Assembly (NCBI RefSeq): GCF_009870125.1
Contig: NC_046680.1
Span: 13,411,501-13,475,500 of the forward strand
Length of the DNA: 64,000 nucleotides
Direction: 5' to 3'
DNA from: Drosophila pseudoobscura
Lineage: Eukaryota; Arthropoda; Insecta; Diptera; Drosophilidae
Under the pieces are notes generated by a model that was not told where the DNA came from, did not search any database, and saw only the letters and a list, made by a program, of their open reading frames with translations. The translations under genes and the position numbers were made by a program. This document shows, one piece after another, positions 54,801 through 64,000 of the stretch (within the stretch, counting starts at the first letter, position 1; every line of letters starts with the position of its first letter).

Positions 54801-57800
54801 GAGCGGAGTCGTCACCGAAGCAACGAAACGAAACGAAACGAAGCGAAACGAGAGCAAGTAGTACAGAAGAAGCACAGTAGTACACAGCGGGTGCGGATTA
54901 CGTGGGTGGCATGAGAGTTGAGTTCCAAGCGGCATATGAAAGAGAGACGAGACGGAGACACGGATACGGATACGGGCGATATACAATGTGAATGAGAGAT
55001 AATGAGGTCCAACTGCTGGGCTATTAAGCCTAAAGCTACGCTTAAACTAACACTACGCTTAATGGTTTCGATGGCACTGCTGATAGCTATGAGGGCAATG
55101 AGGCTTGTCGTATGATGATTAGGATTCGAGATCAGCGAGCGCTTTTGGGGAGGGTTCAAAGTCAGTTTTGACAGAACTTACTAGCTCCCAATGGAATAAA
55201 TGAATGGAATGATGGATGGAATGATGGCTATGAGTTAGTACCTAGTTTGGTGGAGACTACAGCGTGAGAGAAGTTCTAAAATTATTAGCCAGAATAGACT
55301 ATGAGAATGTTAGGATAGAAAGCGATGATAGAGGTGCAACTACCCGTACAAACGTTGTGTATTCTTGAGGATTAGTCCTTATAGAGAGTGTTTTTGTATT
55401 AGTACGAAAAAAGCCTGCGTTTATTAAACAAAAACCATAACCAACAATGTTCTAAAGCAGCGGTGGGCACGGCACGCTTGTTAAATTTGGGAGCAGTTCA
55501 GCAACAACAACGGCGAAACTAGAATAGAGAATCATACACAGGACATGTATGTTGTTTTTGTACTATTCGCTTGCGAGTGTCGAGCATCAATGTGCCCGGT
55601 CGTGCCAGCCGCTGTTGTACAAGCTTATCAAAGCTTTCGCAGTCTAAAAATATAGACTGAAGGATCCTGTTTAGGCTAGTGATTCTGTTCAAAATGCCAA
55701 CGACACAGACAAAATGTATTATCAGGCATACAAAACACGAACTAACTAAACATTCTCAACAATTTGATGTACGTAGAAAACTGTAGATAACTGATTTTGG
55801 TTTTAGTTTTTGCCAAACAGGAATTTGAGTTAAGTGCAGTTGTGGTTGCATTCGCTTGTTGTTAGGACGACAATTCGTTTAGGCATATAATTTTATATTG
55901 AACTAACATTTTTTCAGAGATTTAGAGGTAAAGTTGGCTGTGAGGTGTTGGGGGGAGAGAGTTACAGTCTACTCGTTTGTATATTGGTATTTGCTATTGA
56001 TGGACTGGACTTTGTATTGTATACAAGTTCTTGGCAAACACTTGCGAAACACTGCGCTTTCCCAAATAATACTGCGAAATAGATCAAATCAAATGTAAGA
56101 ATATCAATGGGAGAATGGGAAATAGTGGGAAATGGGAAACTTAAGAGTATGGCTGTAACAGGCAGGGTCTGTTAGCGGCAGAGCATTATTGCGTTCGTTC
56201 CTCTTCCAAACCCGACAACTGTATGGGGGATGATTCTTGTTGGTGGTGGGAATGTGCTGAGGAATGGGATGGGCTGCGGTGGATGGATATGGCGATGGGC
56301 TAGCGGCTAGCGGCTATCAGCTAGAAGCTAGCGGTTGGCTCTCCAGTGCGGCTCACCTTGTCCTTGACATTCTTCAGAAAGTTGCGGCCACGCTTGCGCA
56401 TCTTCTCCGCATAGCGCACGGTCTCCAGCTCGAATTCGTCGGAGAAGCCAAGGCCGCTGTTGAGCATCTTCAGGCGATCATCGATGAACTGTGCAAAGAT
56501 CTGTAGCTCCATCATTTTGGCAAGAAATGGCCGCAAATGGGCCGGCCGAGATTCAATGAATTTGTCGTGGTTGAACGTCTTGCTAGTCTCATGGTACTCA
56601 ACGGCGTCCCGATAGCCGCCAATCAGCTGCACCAGCGCATTCAGAAATATCTTCGAGATGCGATCCCCAATGTGGTCCTGCGTGTGATTCAGATGCTTCT
56701 TCAGCTGCGACACAATCTCCGCGGGCATATCGTGAACATCGTCAAAGGGACTCTCAAATGTCTTCGTATCACAGTTTAAGATCACAACTTCCCCGAGCTC
56801 ATCCTCGGATACCTGTTGAAAGTGCAACGAAATAGTAATCATTTATCGCCATAAATGCGGCCTCCATCTACGTACAGTTTCGAGCACAGGCTTTGGCACA
56901 CCAATTAAATATGGCATGGGGGCCCCCAGGTAGTCTTTGAACTCCCACGGCAGCACCGGGATGAATATGTGCTGCCAGACCATGGGGAATAGGAATGCAT
57001 TGGCTGCCTGTATGCACGAGGACAGGCGATCCAGGTGTCGCGAGGTGAATATGATCCGCCGCTCGGCCAGCATGGCCGCAAACACAGCTATCATCTCCTT
57101 GGGGTCCACAAAGTTGTAGTACAGACTGAGATTGTGCTGCAACAAATAACGAGGTTGATATTCTAATCCCAAATAAGATTCAGCTGGACACTCACGTTTT
57201 CCGGCATGCTGGGCAACTGGAACTGCAGCGGACGCTCGAACATAAAATGCTGTTCAAAATAGGAATACAAATTGGATTACTACATTGATGTGGATGTGTG
57301 GATTCCCATTTCACTTACACTCCGTCCGCTGTTATAGAAGACTGTCAGACTGCCGCCCGAATCGGGCACTCCACGATTGTAGGCCTCCGACAGGAACGTC
57401 CTGAAGCCATTCGCATCGGTTCGCTTCAGCTCCGCCAGCACGGGCAACAGTTTCAGGAAGGTATCGTGCCACGGCAAGTAGGTGATCAGAACCATCGCAG
57501 TTTTCGCCTTGGGATCGTGTCGACAGAAGCCAAAACGCCATTTTGAGTCGCCTGTGGTGTGGACAAACGAATACGATTGCACCGAGTCGCTGTGTAGATG
57601 ATTAAAGATGAAGCACAATTGGGTTTAATCAAAAGAAACGTTTTCAAATCTTGGTCATCACTTAAACTAAGGCTACAGTGCGTTTCATAGCTTTCTTGTC
57701 CAATTTAAAAAGCATACACAATAGTAGTTTGTCGTGCAACAGGATTTACATTACTCTGGACAGTCTTGTATCTCTTTTTTTAGGTCAAAAGTAGTCTATA

Positions 57801-60256
57801 GTTTGCCAATTCCCCTGGAAAGCCATACATGAATCGTTTGCCCTGTTAGCATCCGCTTGGAAGCGCGTCATCCATCCATCACATGGCCTTGTCATGCATT
57901 TTGCCCAATGGTTGAACAGATGTGTTACTACACGCGAAGAACAGACCGACCCCCAACCGTCTTGGGCGCGCACTTCAGTGACTAATGTTAACCGTTGGCG
58001 CGTTAAGTCTGCTTTCGTCTTCTTTTTGTTCGACTCTTAACCCAAATAAACGCGATTTCGCAGCGCACTGACCACGCCAACCATAACAGCACAAAAGCCG
58101 CACAAAACGTCTGATGTGAATTCAAAATTAATTATTAAAACATACAAATCATTTGAATTTCGTTTACTCCGCTCGTTGAGCTTGCCAGTGTTTTGTGCAG
58201 CACTTTTTAGCGCCTATTATAATACCCTTTCTGTTCCATTTTGTTCGTCTTATATCCATTGTCTGTCCGTTTTCTGTAAATTGATCAACAGCTTTCCAAG
58301 TGATTCAACAAATTTTGATGAATTTCTTATCAAGAAATGATACTCGTACTTATAAAATGAAGGGATCCGAAACGGATACCTCGGAAGTTTTCAACATAAA
58401 GAATGATACTTTTTTGCTGTGTATTTATATTTTGTAGTGTATTTTGATCATTCAGACTGTGTATGAACTTACAGCCAGATTTGGCTCTATGATCTTCTAT
58501 TCTCTTTGCTTATTTTTCTTGACTCCGTCACTTAGCTGTCCGTTATTCTTTCGGCTTGCCTATTCTATTCACGGAGGATCAGAGATCGGGATATAAGATA
58601 TGTATAAGGTTAAGTGCGGTTGAGAGGAGCGTAAATATAGCTTGAGTAGCAATAATCTAAACCCCGCAAATGCTACCCTCGCTTTGATCGTAGTCTGTCT
58701 CTTTTCGATTTAATAATAATTATGCATTGAAATCGGCAACTCTTTCGCATTTAAGCATTCAAAATAAATCGCAATTTCGCAATATCAACCCACAATGATG
58801 GAGCAAAGTCTCATTACCAGAGCGCACGTTTCCCATTGTCCGTCCACCAGCTTTGCATATTTCTCGTGTCGGGTCTTTTCTGCGCTTTGCGTAGCGTTAC
58901 ATAAAGAGTTGTTAGATTTAAGTGCTTCGGATCGGATCGTGTCATTATTTAATTCAATATGCAAAGGCAGACGGCCGACGACAAACAACGGACAAAGCGC
59001 AACTCATGCGGGTGTTGGGGACAAGGAAATTGGATGTGCGGATGGTCGGTACATTGACTTGGACTTGACTTTCATTATCGCAGGGCTCCGCCTGCTCTGT
59101 GAGGGTGAGAGAAAACTCAACAAAATATTGATAAACTGTAGGTCAGAGCGTTTTCAGCAAATATTTGTTGCTATAATTGGCTTGTAGCGATTGTAGCGAA
59201 GAACAGAAAATATAATTGCCTCAAATTGTTGGATTTGCAGATATTCCCAGTACCCAGTACCAACTGCAGAGATAAAGCTAAGGGGTAAATATTTCGAAAG
59301 GGAGCCATGATTTCGTTCAGAACCACTGCTGACGTAGTGCCACATCAGATTGATACAGTTCCAGACGATAATCCAGGAAATAAAACGACGAATGGTTGTG
59401 TTCAACGCTTCAACAAAAAAGAGCATTGAATAAGAATAATGATCATACATTCTGCGAGCAGGCCGTGTAAACAAATGCCAAAAACACAACGGCACAACAG
59501 GTTATACATATGTACTGTACGCTCCATGGACGGAGTGGAGTGGAAGTGGTCGGTCGGGTCGGATTGTTTCGTGGGGCGCATGAATCATCAATGGAACATT
59601 AACAGGCAGCTAGGTATTTTTCTGTTGTTGTTTTTGTTGCCGTTGTCTATGCGATGATCGCGCGCGATGCCAAAGTCGACGGTGAGTCTTGCGCAAAAGG
59701 CAGCCTGTGCCAGTGCCAGTGTGTTGCATATTGCTTATAAATGGACGTCTCTGACTAATGCCAAGTGACCGGAAACACGCAAAGAGCAAACCTACATATA
59801 TATATAGAGCGATGGGAGGGAGCTGTGAGTATACGCACCTTTCGAGATCGCAGGGAAACGCAAACGATGGTATGCCGGTTAGCACCTCTTTATCGCGGAA
59901 TCCTTCCGGGAAGCTCTCCACGATCACACCAGCAGGAGTGGCGGCGGCGCCGTTCCGTGGGCTTGTCCCTCGCTCCAGGCCGGGTGTGGGCTTGATCTCG
60001 CACCAAAACTCAAAGAGTTTCTTCACATCGTTCCTGTCGAGCCAAGCACAGAACAGAACACAACAATCATGAAGTGGGGTGTTAGCTCATTTACAAATGA
60101 TATACTAGGCACGACTCGTCGTGAGAGTATGGGGCGAAAAGTGGGCTCCATCACTGACTGTCAGACAGTCAGGCAGGCGGCAGCCAAGCGAAACGCCCAC
60201 TGCAGGCCAGCAGCAAACAGCAGCCTGGGGAATACTCACTTGATACGCGACCCCAT
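51837..60256 (-). CDS. CG18659: DENND1-type DENN-domain Rab35 exchange factor (connecdenn)
   Basis: Minus-strand exons 60240-60256, 59839-60033, 57319-57589, 57196-57249, 56876-57136, 56357-56812, 54762-54794, 54091-54648, 53219-53728 and 51837-52340 give 952 residues. DENND1 proteins activate Rab35 on clathrin vesicles. Visible: the family start MGSRIK, uDENN (FEFWCEIKP, VLTGIPSFAFP), cDENN (RFGFCRHDPKAKTAM, RRIIFTSRHLDRLSSCIQAA, FIPVLPWEFKDYLGAPMPYL), dDENN (VVILNCDTKTFESPFDD, FIDDRLKMLNSGLGFSDEF), the TNPAVKSAVKS micro-exon, and a disordered tail with Pro-rich motifs, FDPLN and terminal NNWTTFD that resemble AP-2/clathrin-adaptor ligands. Read-through of donors gives alternative ends at 56321, 54034 (RLQQQQLQ) and 53198 (VHQLRR). 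The symbol is from memory. Confidence 0.9.
52341..53218 (-). other. DENND1 intron, penultimate to last coding exon
   Basis: 880 bases. The acceptor at 52341 has a long pyrimidine tract (TCTGTGCCTCCCTTCCCGCAG on the minus strand is within it). A possible read-through 3' UTR for the form ending at 53198. Nothing else recognised. Confidence 0.5.
54762..54794 (-). other. 33-base micro-exon of DENND1
   Basis: Encodes TNPAVKSAVKS between CCGTCAG and GTGAGT, phase 0 on both sides, so it can be included or skipped without shifting the frame. The same motif region (ANPAMKT) occurs in human DENND1A, which supports inclusion. Confidence 0.7.
54795..56356 (-). other. DENND1 intron upstream of the 33-base micro-exon
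   Basis: 1.56 kb without coding signal, apart from the short read-through end of the previous exon (to 56321). A CGAAA simple repeat lies at about 54820-54851. Confidence 0.5.
57590..59838 (-). other. DENND1 second intron
   Basis: 2.25 kb, AT-rich. No conserved ORF, RNA gene or transposon recognised. Confidence 0.45.
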
Positions 60257-62068
60257 TATGATGTGTAGTTGGCGTTTAGCACATGTTTTCCTCTCTTAAA
60301 GATATTGATTTGATTTTGTTGTCCCAATTTAGGCTGTTTTCACACAATTTTAATACTGATTATGCTGTCAACCAGCCCAGCAGCAGCAGCATACGGGAGG
60401 CAGATACAGGCCACTTTTCTTGCTCTTTCTCTTTGTCGATTCGGATTCGTTTCGCGACGTCATTGAATCATTTTCGTTGTGTTGTTTTCTTTCGCACAAA
60501 TTCTGCCCTGCTCGACTACTTGCACTCAGGGAAGGGGATCACTGCACAATAAAATGCTGGCCACAATAATTAATAATTCACTTGAAACCCTTAGCTTAAG
60601 CTTTATTTTATGCAAGAAATTGGAAGGGAAGGCAACAACGCGAAACGCACCCGACAAGACGTTGTATCGAATATGCGCTATCGAACTATCGCAACTATCG
60701 AACAGCTGTACGGTGTTATCGATGGATCCGATGTGCATCCGATCAGCTGTTGTATTGCTATCGAATGGTGGCTAGATTTGAGTTGTTGGCGTCCCCTATA
60801 TTTCTGTTTGTGTGCACATATCAATTTTTACAACAACAAACAATTTGGTTTTGTTCATATAGTTTAGCTGGTTGTGCGCAATAGAAATGCTTCATATTTT
60901 TAAGGTTACATAAGTGCGTGTCAGCGCCATTGCAATTGCTTGCAGTACAAAAAAATATTTGTGGTCCCCAGCGAAAAAAGTACAGCAAAGAAGTAAGCAA
61001 AGAGTGTTATAGTATACATCCGCATGTATTCTATTCGGTTTCGTCATTCTTGGCACGGTAATTGCCAGGCAAGGCACCTATAACACCCACTAAATATGCC
61101 AATAACCAATCGGTGCTCACTCGGACCCACGGTCGCGTCCCTGCTCCGTCGATTGATTTTGTTTCGTGCGGCGTGCACGTGATGATGCCGTCTAACGCGG
61201 GCCAATATCAGTATACCCACTGCAGCTAACCCAAACAGGCTTTGTTCTCACACTTGTTTTTCACATCACTATTCATATACAAAGCGTTTAAATCATTGTC
61301 TAAATTTTATTTCAAAATTTTTATTTCCACTTTTCAAGGTAAGCGCACATTTGCGGACCGTTATGCAAAGCTGTAAAATTGGCGGTGACCGGACAATAAA
61401 TTGTAGCAATAGCACTTGTAGTGCAAACTCTTCTCACATCACAGTATCGTAGTGATAAGCATTAGTGTAGCATTAGATACGGCTTGATTGCCGATTGCCC
61501 GCCCCTAGCCATGTTGTGTGCTCTTGCCCGCGGTCCCCACCTAAAGGTGGCAGCCGTCTACTACAATATCTCCGACTTGCTATGCACAAGTCGCGGCTGT
61601 GCCGTCCTGGCTGTACGCCTGCAGTCCGGCAGTGCTGACAGGAGAAGCAGCAGCAGCAGCCACTATCATCATCATCATCAACTACAACCCCGCCGAGAAC
61701 TGCTGTGAGTGAGAGAGATAAGGCTGTTAACTAACTTGAGTGTCCCATTCAAGGCATGTGCGGTGCTGACTCGTTCAATCAAAATCCATATGCATACATT
61801 AAATACATACGGCGGGCACGATTAGATATGCCGCCTCCTCCTTGTCCAAGTACTATCGTACTTAGCGATAACAACCAGTGGCTGTGGACAATTTCATTCA
61901 CACAACAATTGCAGCTTTGCAGCGCAGCGCCTTGTTATAAATGATTTCATTCCTGATTTGATTACACCCTTCCTTCCCTTCCACCGTTCTACCAGTTCTC
62001 GCCCGTCTCGGTGTCGTGTCCAAAGTTCCGAGTTAGCAGTAAGAAAGTTTCACTCAGAGCCAGTCGCG
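60257..62068. promoter_or_regulatory. Divergent region between DENND1 and the ABHD gene
   Basis: 1.8 kb. The left part carries a DRE cluster (see 60665-60764). The right part (61300-62068) is GC-mixed with short ORFs I do not consider coding and should hold the ABHD promoter and 5' UTR. Confidence 0.45.
60665..60764. promoter_or_regulatory. Cluster of five DRE-type TATCGA sites
   Basis: TATCGA at 60665-60670, 60679-60684, 60696-60701, 60717-60722 (TTATCGATGG) and 60759-60764, with two CAGCTG E-boxes (60703 on, 60743 on) between them. This matches the DREF/E-box promoter class and lies about 410-510 bases upstream of the DENND1 start. Confidence 0.65.
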
Positions 62069-63437
62069 ATGTTCTACTCGATGTACGCGTACCTCTCCAA
62101 CCTGCCGCGTCTTCATGTGCTCGGCCTGGCCATTATTGCCTATGTAGTCTATTACCTAATCCAGGTGGTCAAGGTGAGTGCGATGTCGTCATGTACCGCG
62201 GCTGACTAATGCGGTGTAATTACAGCGACCGATAATCGCTTGTTCGGACGGGCCGTTCAAGCAGTACTTGATTCGGAAGGTGCCCACCCTGGAGAACAAG
62301 TACTGGCCCACTTTCTGGTGCGTTGAGAGCCGTGCCCAGACCGTTCTTGCGAGCCTGCTGCGCTCCAAGAGTCTGCCGCGCGTCAATTACCGCCGCGAGA
62401 TTCTCAGCCTAACGGATGGCGGAGAGGTGGCCCTTGACTGGATGGAGGAGGATTGCAACGTGAATGCCCCCTGCATTCTCATACTGCCCGGACTGACCGG
62501 CGAGTCGCAGGCTGAGTACATCAAGTGTCTGGTCTTCGCCGCCAAACAGTCTGGGATGCGTGTGGTGGTCTTTAACAATCGCGGCCTCGGCGGCATTGAG
62601 CTGAAGACGCCGCGGCTCTACTGTGCCGCTAATTGTGAGGATCTCTGCGAGGTGGTCCAGCACGTGAGGAGAGTTTTGCCGGCTCAGTGCAAACTGGGGG
62701 CCACAGGCATCTCCATGGGAGGGCTGATATTGGGCAACTATTTGGCGCGCAAGAGCGACGAGGCCCGCAGCTTTCTGTCGGCGGCCAAGATCATATCTGT
62801 GCCGTGGGATGTCCACAAGGGAAGCGCTAGCATTGAAAAGCCAGTAATCAACAGCTTGCTCGGTCGTCATCTCGCTGGCAGTCTGTGCCGCACCTTGCGC
62901 AACCATTTGGACATTTACAGGGAAATCTATCAGGACTCGGACATTGACATACAGCGCATTCTGCGCTGCAAGACCATCAAGGAGTTCGATGAGCTGTTCA
63001 CCGCCAAGCAGTTCGGGTATGCCCATGTCAACGACTACTACTCGGATGCGACGCTCCACAACAAGCTGGATCAAATATCAGTGCCGCTCCTCTGCCTGAG
63101 CGCTGCCGATGATCCGTTCCAACCGTTGGACGCCATCCCCGTCAAGGCCGCCAATCAGTGTACCCATGTGGCAATTGTTATCACGGCGCGCGGAGGCCAC
63201 ATCGGTTTCCTAGAGGGCTGGTGGCCGTCCACCAGGGATCAATACATGGGTCGACTGTTCACGGAGTACTTTACCAAGGCCCTCTTTGACGAGGATGGCG
63301 AGTTTCAGCACACCTCCAAAAAAATGTACGAACGGTTTCAGTACAAACAGGCCCTGGCCCTGCCTGCGTCCGCTCTGCTGTTGGACAAGAAGGTGGAAGT
63401 GGTGGAGCATCTGGACCACAAGGTCAAGCTGATGTAG
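62069..63437 (+). CDS. Hydr1: ABHD1/3-type alpha/beta hydrolase (Hydr1-like)
   Basis: Exons 62069-62173 and 62226-63437 give 438 residues. ABHD1/3-type enzymes are membrane-anchored serine hydrolases; mammalian ABHD3 cleaves phospholipids. Visible: an N-terminal membrane anchor (LGLAIIAYVVYYLIQVV), the domain start (YWPTFWCVESRAQT), oxyanion strand LILPGLTGES, RGLGG, the nucleophile elbow GISMGG with Ser near residue 198, the acid in SAADDPFQP near 327, and the catalytic His in RGGHIGF near 358. All three catalytic residues are present. The start ATG (GTCGCGATG) precedes the anchor directly. AATAAA at 63868-63873 fits its 3' end. Confidence 0.93.
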
Positions 63438-64000
63438 AAGCCGCCGATGACTATGAGGTGAGATGACGACGCTGGCAATACTCTTGCTCAACTATTGCCT
63501 GACTAGAGGCGTTTCGTTTCCTTACGAACAACGAAACCATACTCAAATAAGCAAAATTACCTGCGCATAAATTCCGTTTGCGATTCCGAAGACTTTCCGA
63601 ACACATGTGATAGATGAATAGTTTTTCCAAAACAATTGATCAAAATCAGAAAACAAAGTGTAAGTCTGGGAATAGAGAACAGAACAGAACAGAACAGAAC
63701 AGGGACACGACAATTCGACAGTTGCGGATATATAGATGCATAGATGCCCAAATTATTAATAGTATTCGTGACATTAGGTACATATCAGATTGGAATAGAG
63801 AACAAAAAGCTTTAAATTACTTTAAAATTCTTAGAGATAAATTCAAAACCTATGTATGACACAATGCAATAAACTTATATTTTTACAAATTCCGTATATT
63901 TACCTAATAAAAAATACAACGCTTAATAAAGAGAACAAATAAAATACACATCCCATGCGCTATAGTAGATTTGACAGGAGAGATAGATGGATTACCATTA
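63438..64000 (+). other. 3' UTR of the ABHD gene and window end
   Basis: AT-rich. Contains a short (GAACA)n microsatellite at about 63678-63701 and AATAAA at 63868-63873 with further copies near 63905 and 63926. No other gene seen. Confidence 0.5.
63868..63873 (+). terminator. Polyadenylation signal of the ABHD gene
   Basis: AATAAA 430 bases after the stop. Confidence 0.45.

Noticed and set aside
61484-61708. 74-codon ORF with Ser and His runs upstream of the ABHD gene
   Set aside because: Low complexity, no splice or homology support; more likely 5' UTR or intergenic.
1-64000. CRISPR arrays, bacterial operons, phage or prophage genes
   Set aside because: Introns, polyadenylation signals and all recognised genes are those of an insect nuclear genome; no such elements were seen.

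Overview
This is a nuclear window from a fruit fly of the genus Drosophila. Every gene I could name is an insect or general eukaryotic gene with short 50-70 base introns. The set Dbp45A, Vang, Pgm2a, tsu, Mys45A, Phax and Su(var)2-10 belongs, from memory, to cytological region 45A (Muller element C) of D. melanogaster. Diverged flanks, a LOA-type retrotransposon and a locally repeated promoter element show it is a different species. An obscura-group species is plausible but not proven here.

Layout: 1-796 is the last exon of an unrecognised gene with a His-rich tail. 3410-8021 holds two tandem concentrative nucleoside transporters (CNT). 8041-10855 (-) is an unrecognised 815-residue protein, divergent from Dbp45A (11606-13494, +). 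Dbp45A converges on a mitochondrial-type NAD kinase (13645-15691, -). 16414-18295 (-) is an Asn-rich repeat protein with an RNA-export-like N-terminal motif, divergent from a small split gene (18795-20263, +) that has two snoRNA-like units in an intron. Next come Ctu1 (20278-21424, -) and Ski3/TTC37 (21560-25958, +), then a tRNA-Tyr with an intron (26091-26182, -), Vang (26809-28639, +), Pgm2a (30949-32952, -), tsu/Y14 (33573-34158, +), Mys45A/SDA1 (34381-36620, -) and Phax (36897-42740, +), which carries a 4.2 kb LOA-type retrotransposon in its last intron. Su(var)2-10/PIAS (43606-49800, +) has alternative 3' ends and a pseudogene in an intron. The right end holds GstE13-like (50584-51373, +), a DENND1-type Rab exchange factor (51837-60256, -) and an ABHD/Hydr1 hydrolase (62069-63437, +).

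Most genes are housekeeping genes in divergent pairs that share short promoters (Ohler motifs 1 and 6, DRE) and in tail-to-tail pairs with 14-220 bases between stop codons. RNA metabolism dominates: Dbp45A (ribosome assembly), Mys45A (60S maturation), tsu (exon junction complex), Phax (snRNA export), Ski3 (exosome cofactor), Ctu1 (tRNA thiolation) and probably the Asn-rich protein. The most unusual structure is a dispersed repeat carrying motif 6 and motif 1 immediately upstream of Dbp45A, the small gene, Su(var)2-10 and, more diverged, tsu, always in the direction of transcription.

Exon coordinates were set by hand from GT/AG sites, reading phase and family knowledge; no alignment was run. 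Gene names rest on recalled family sequences.
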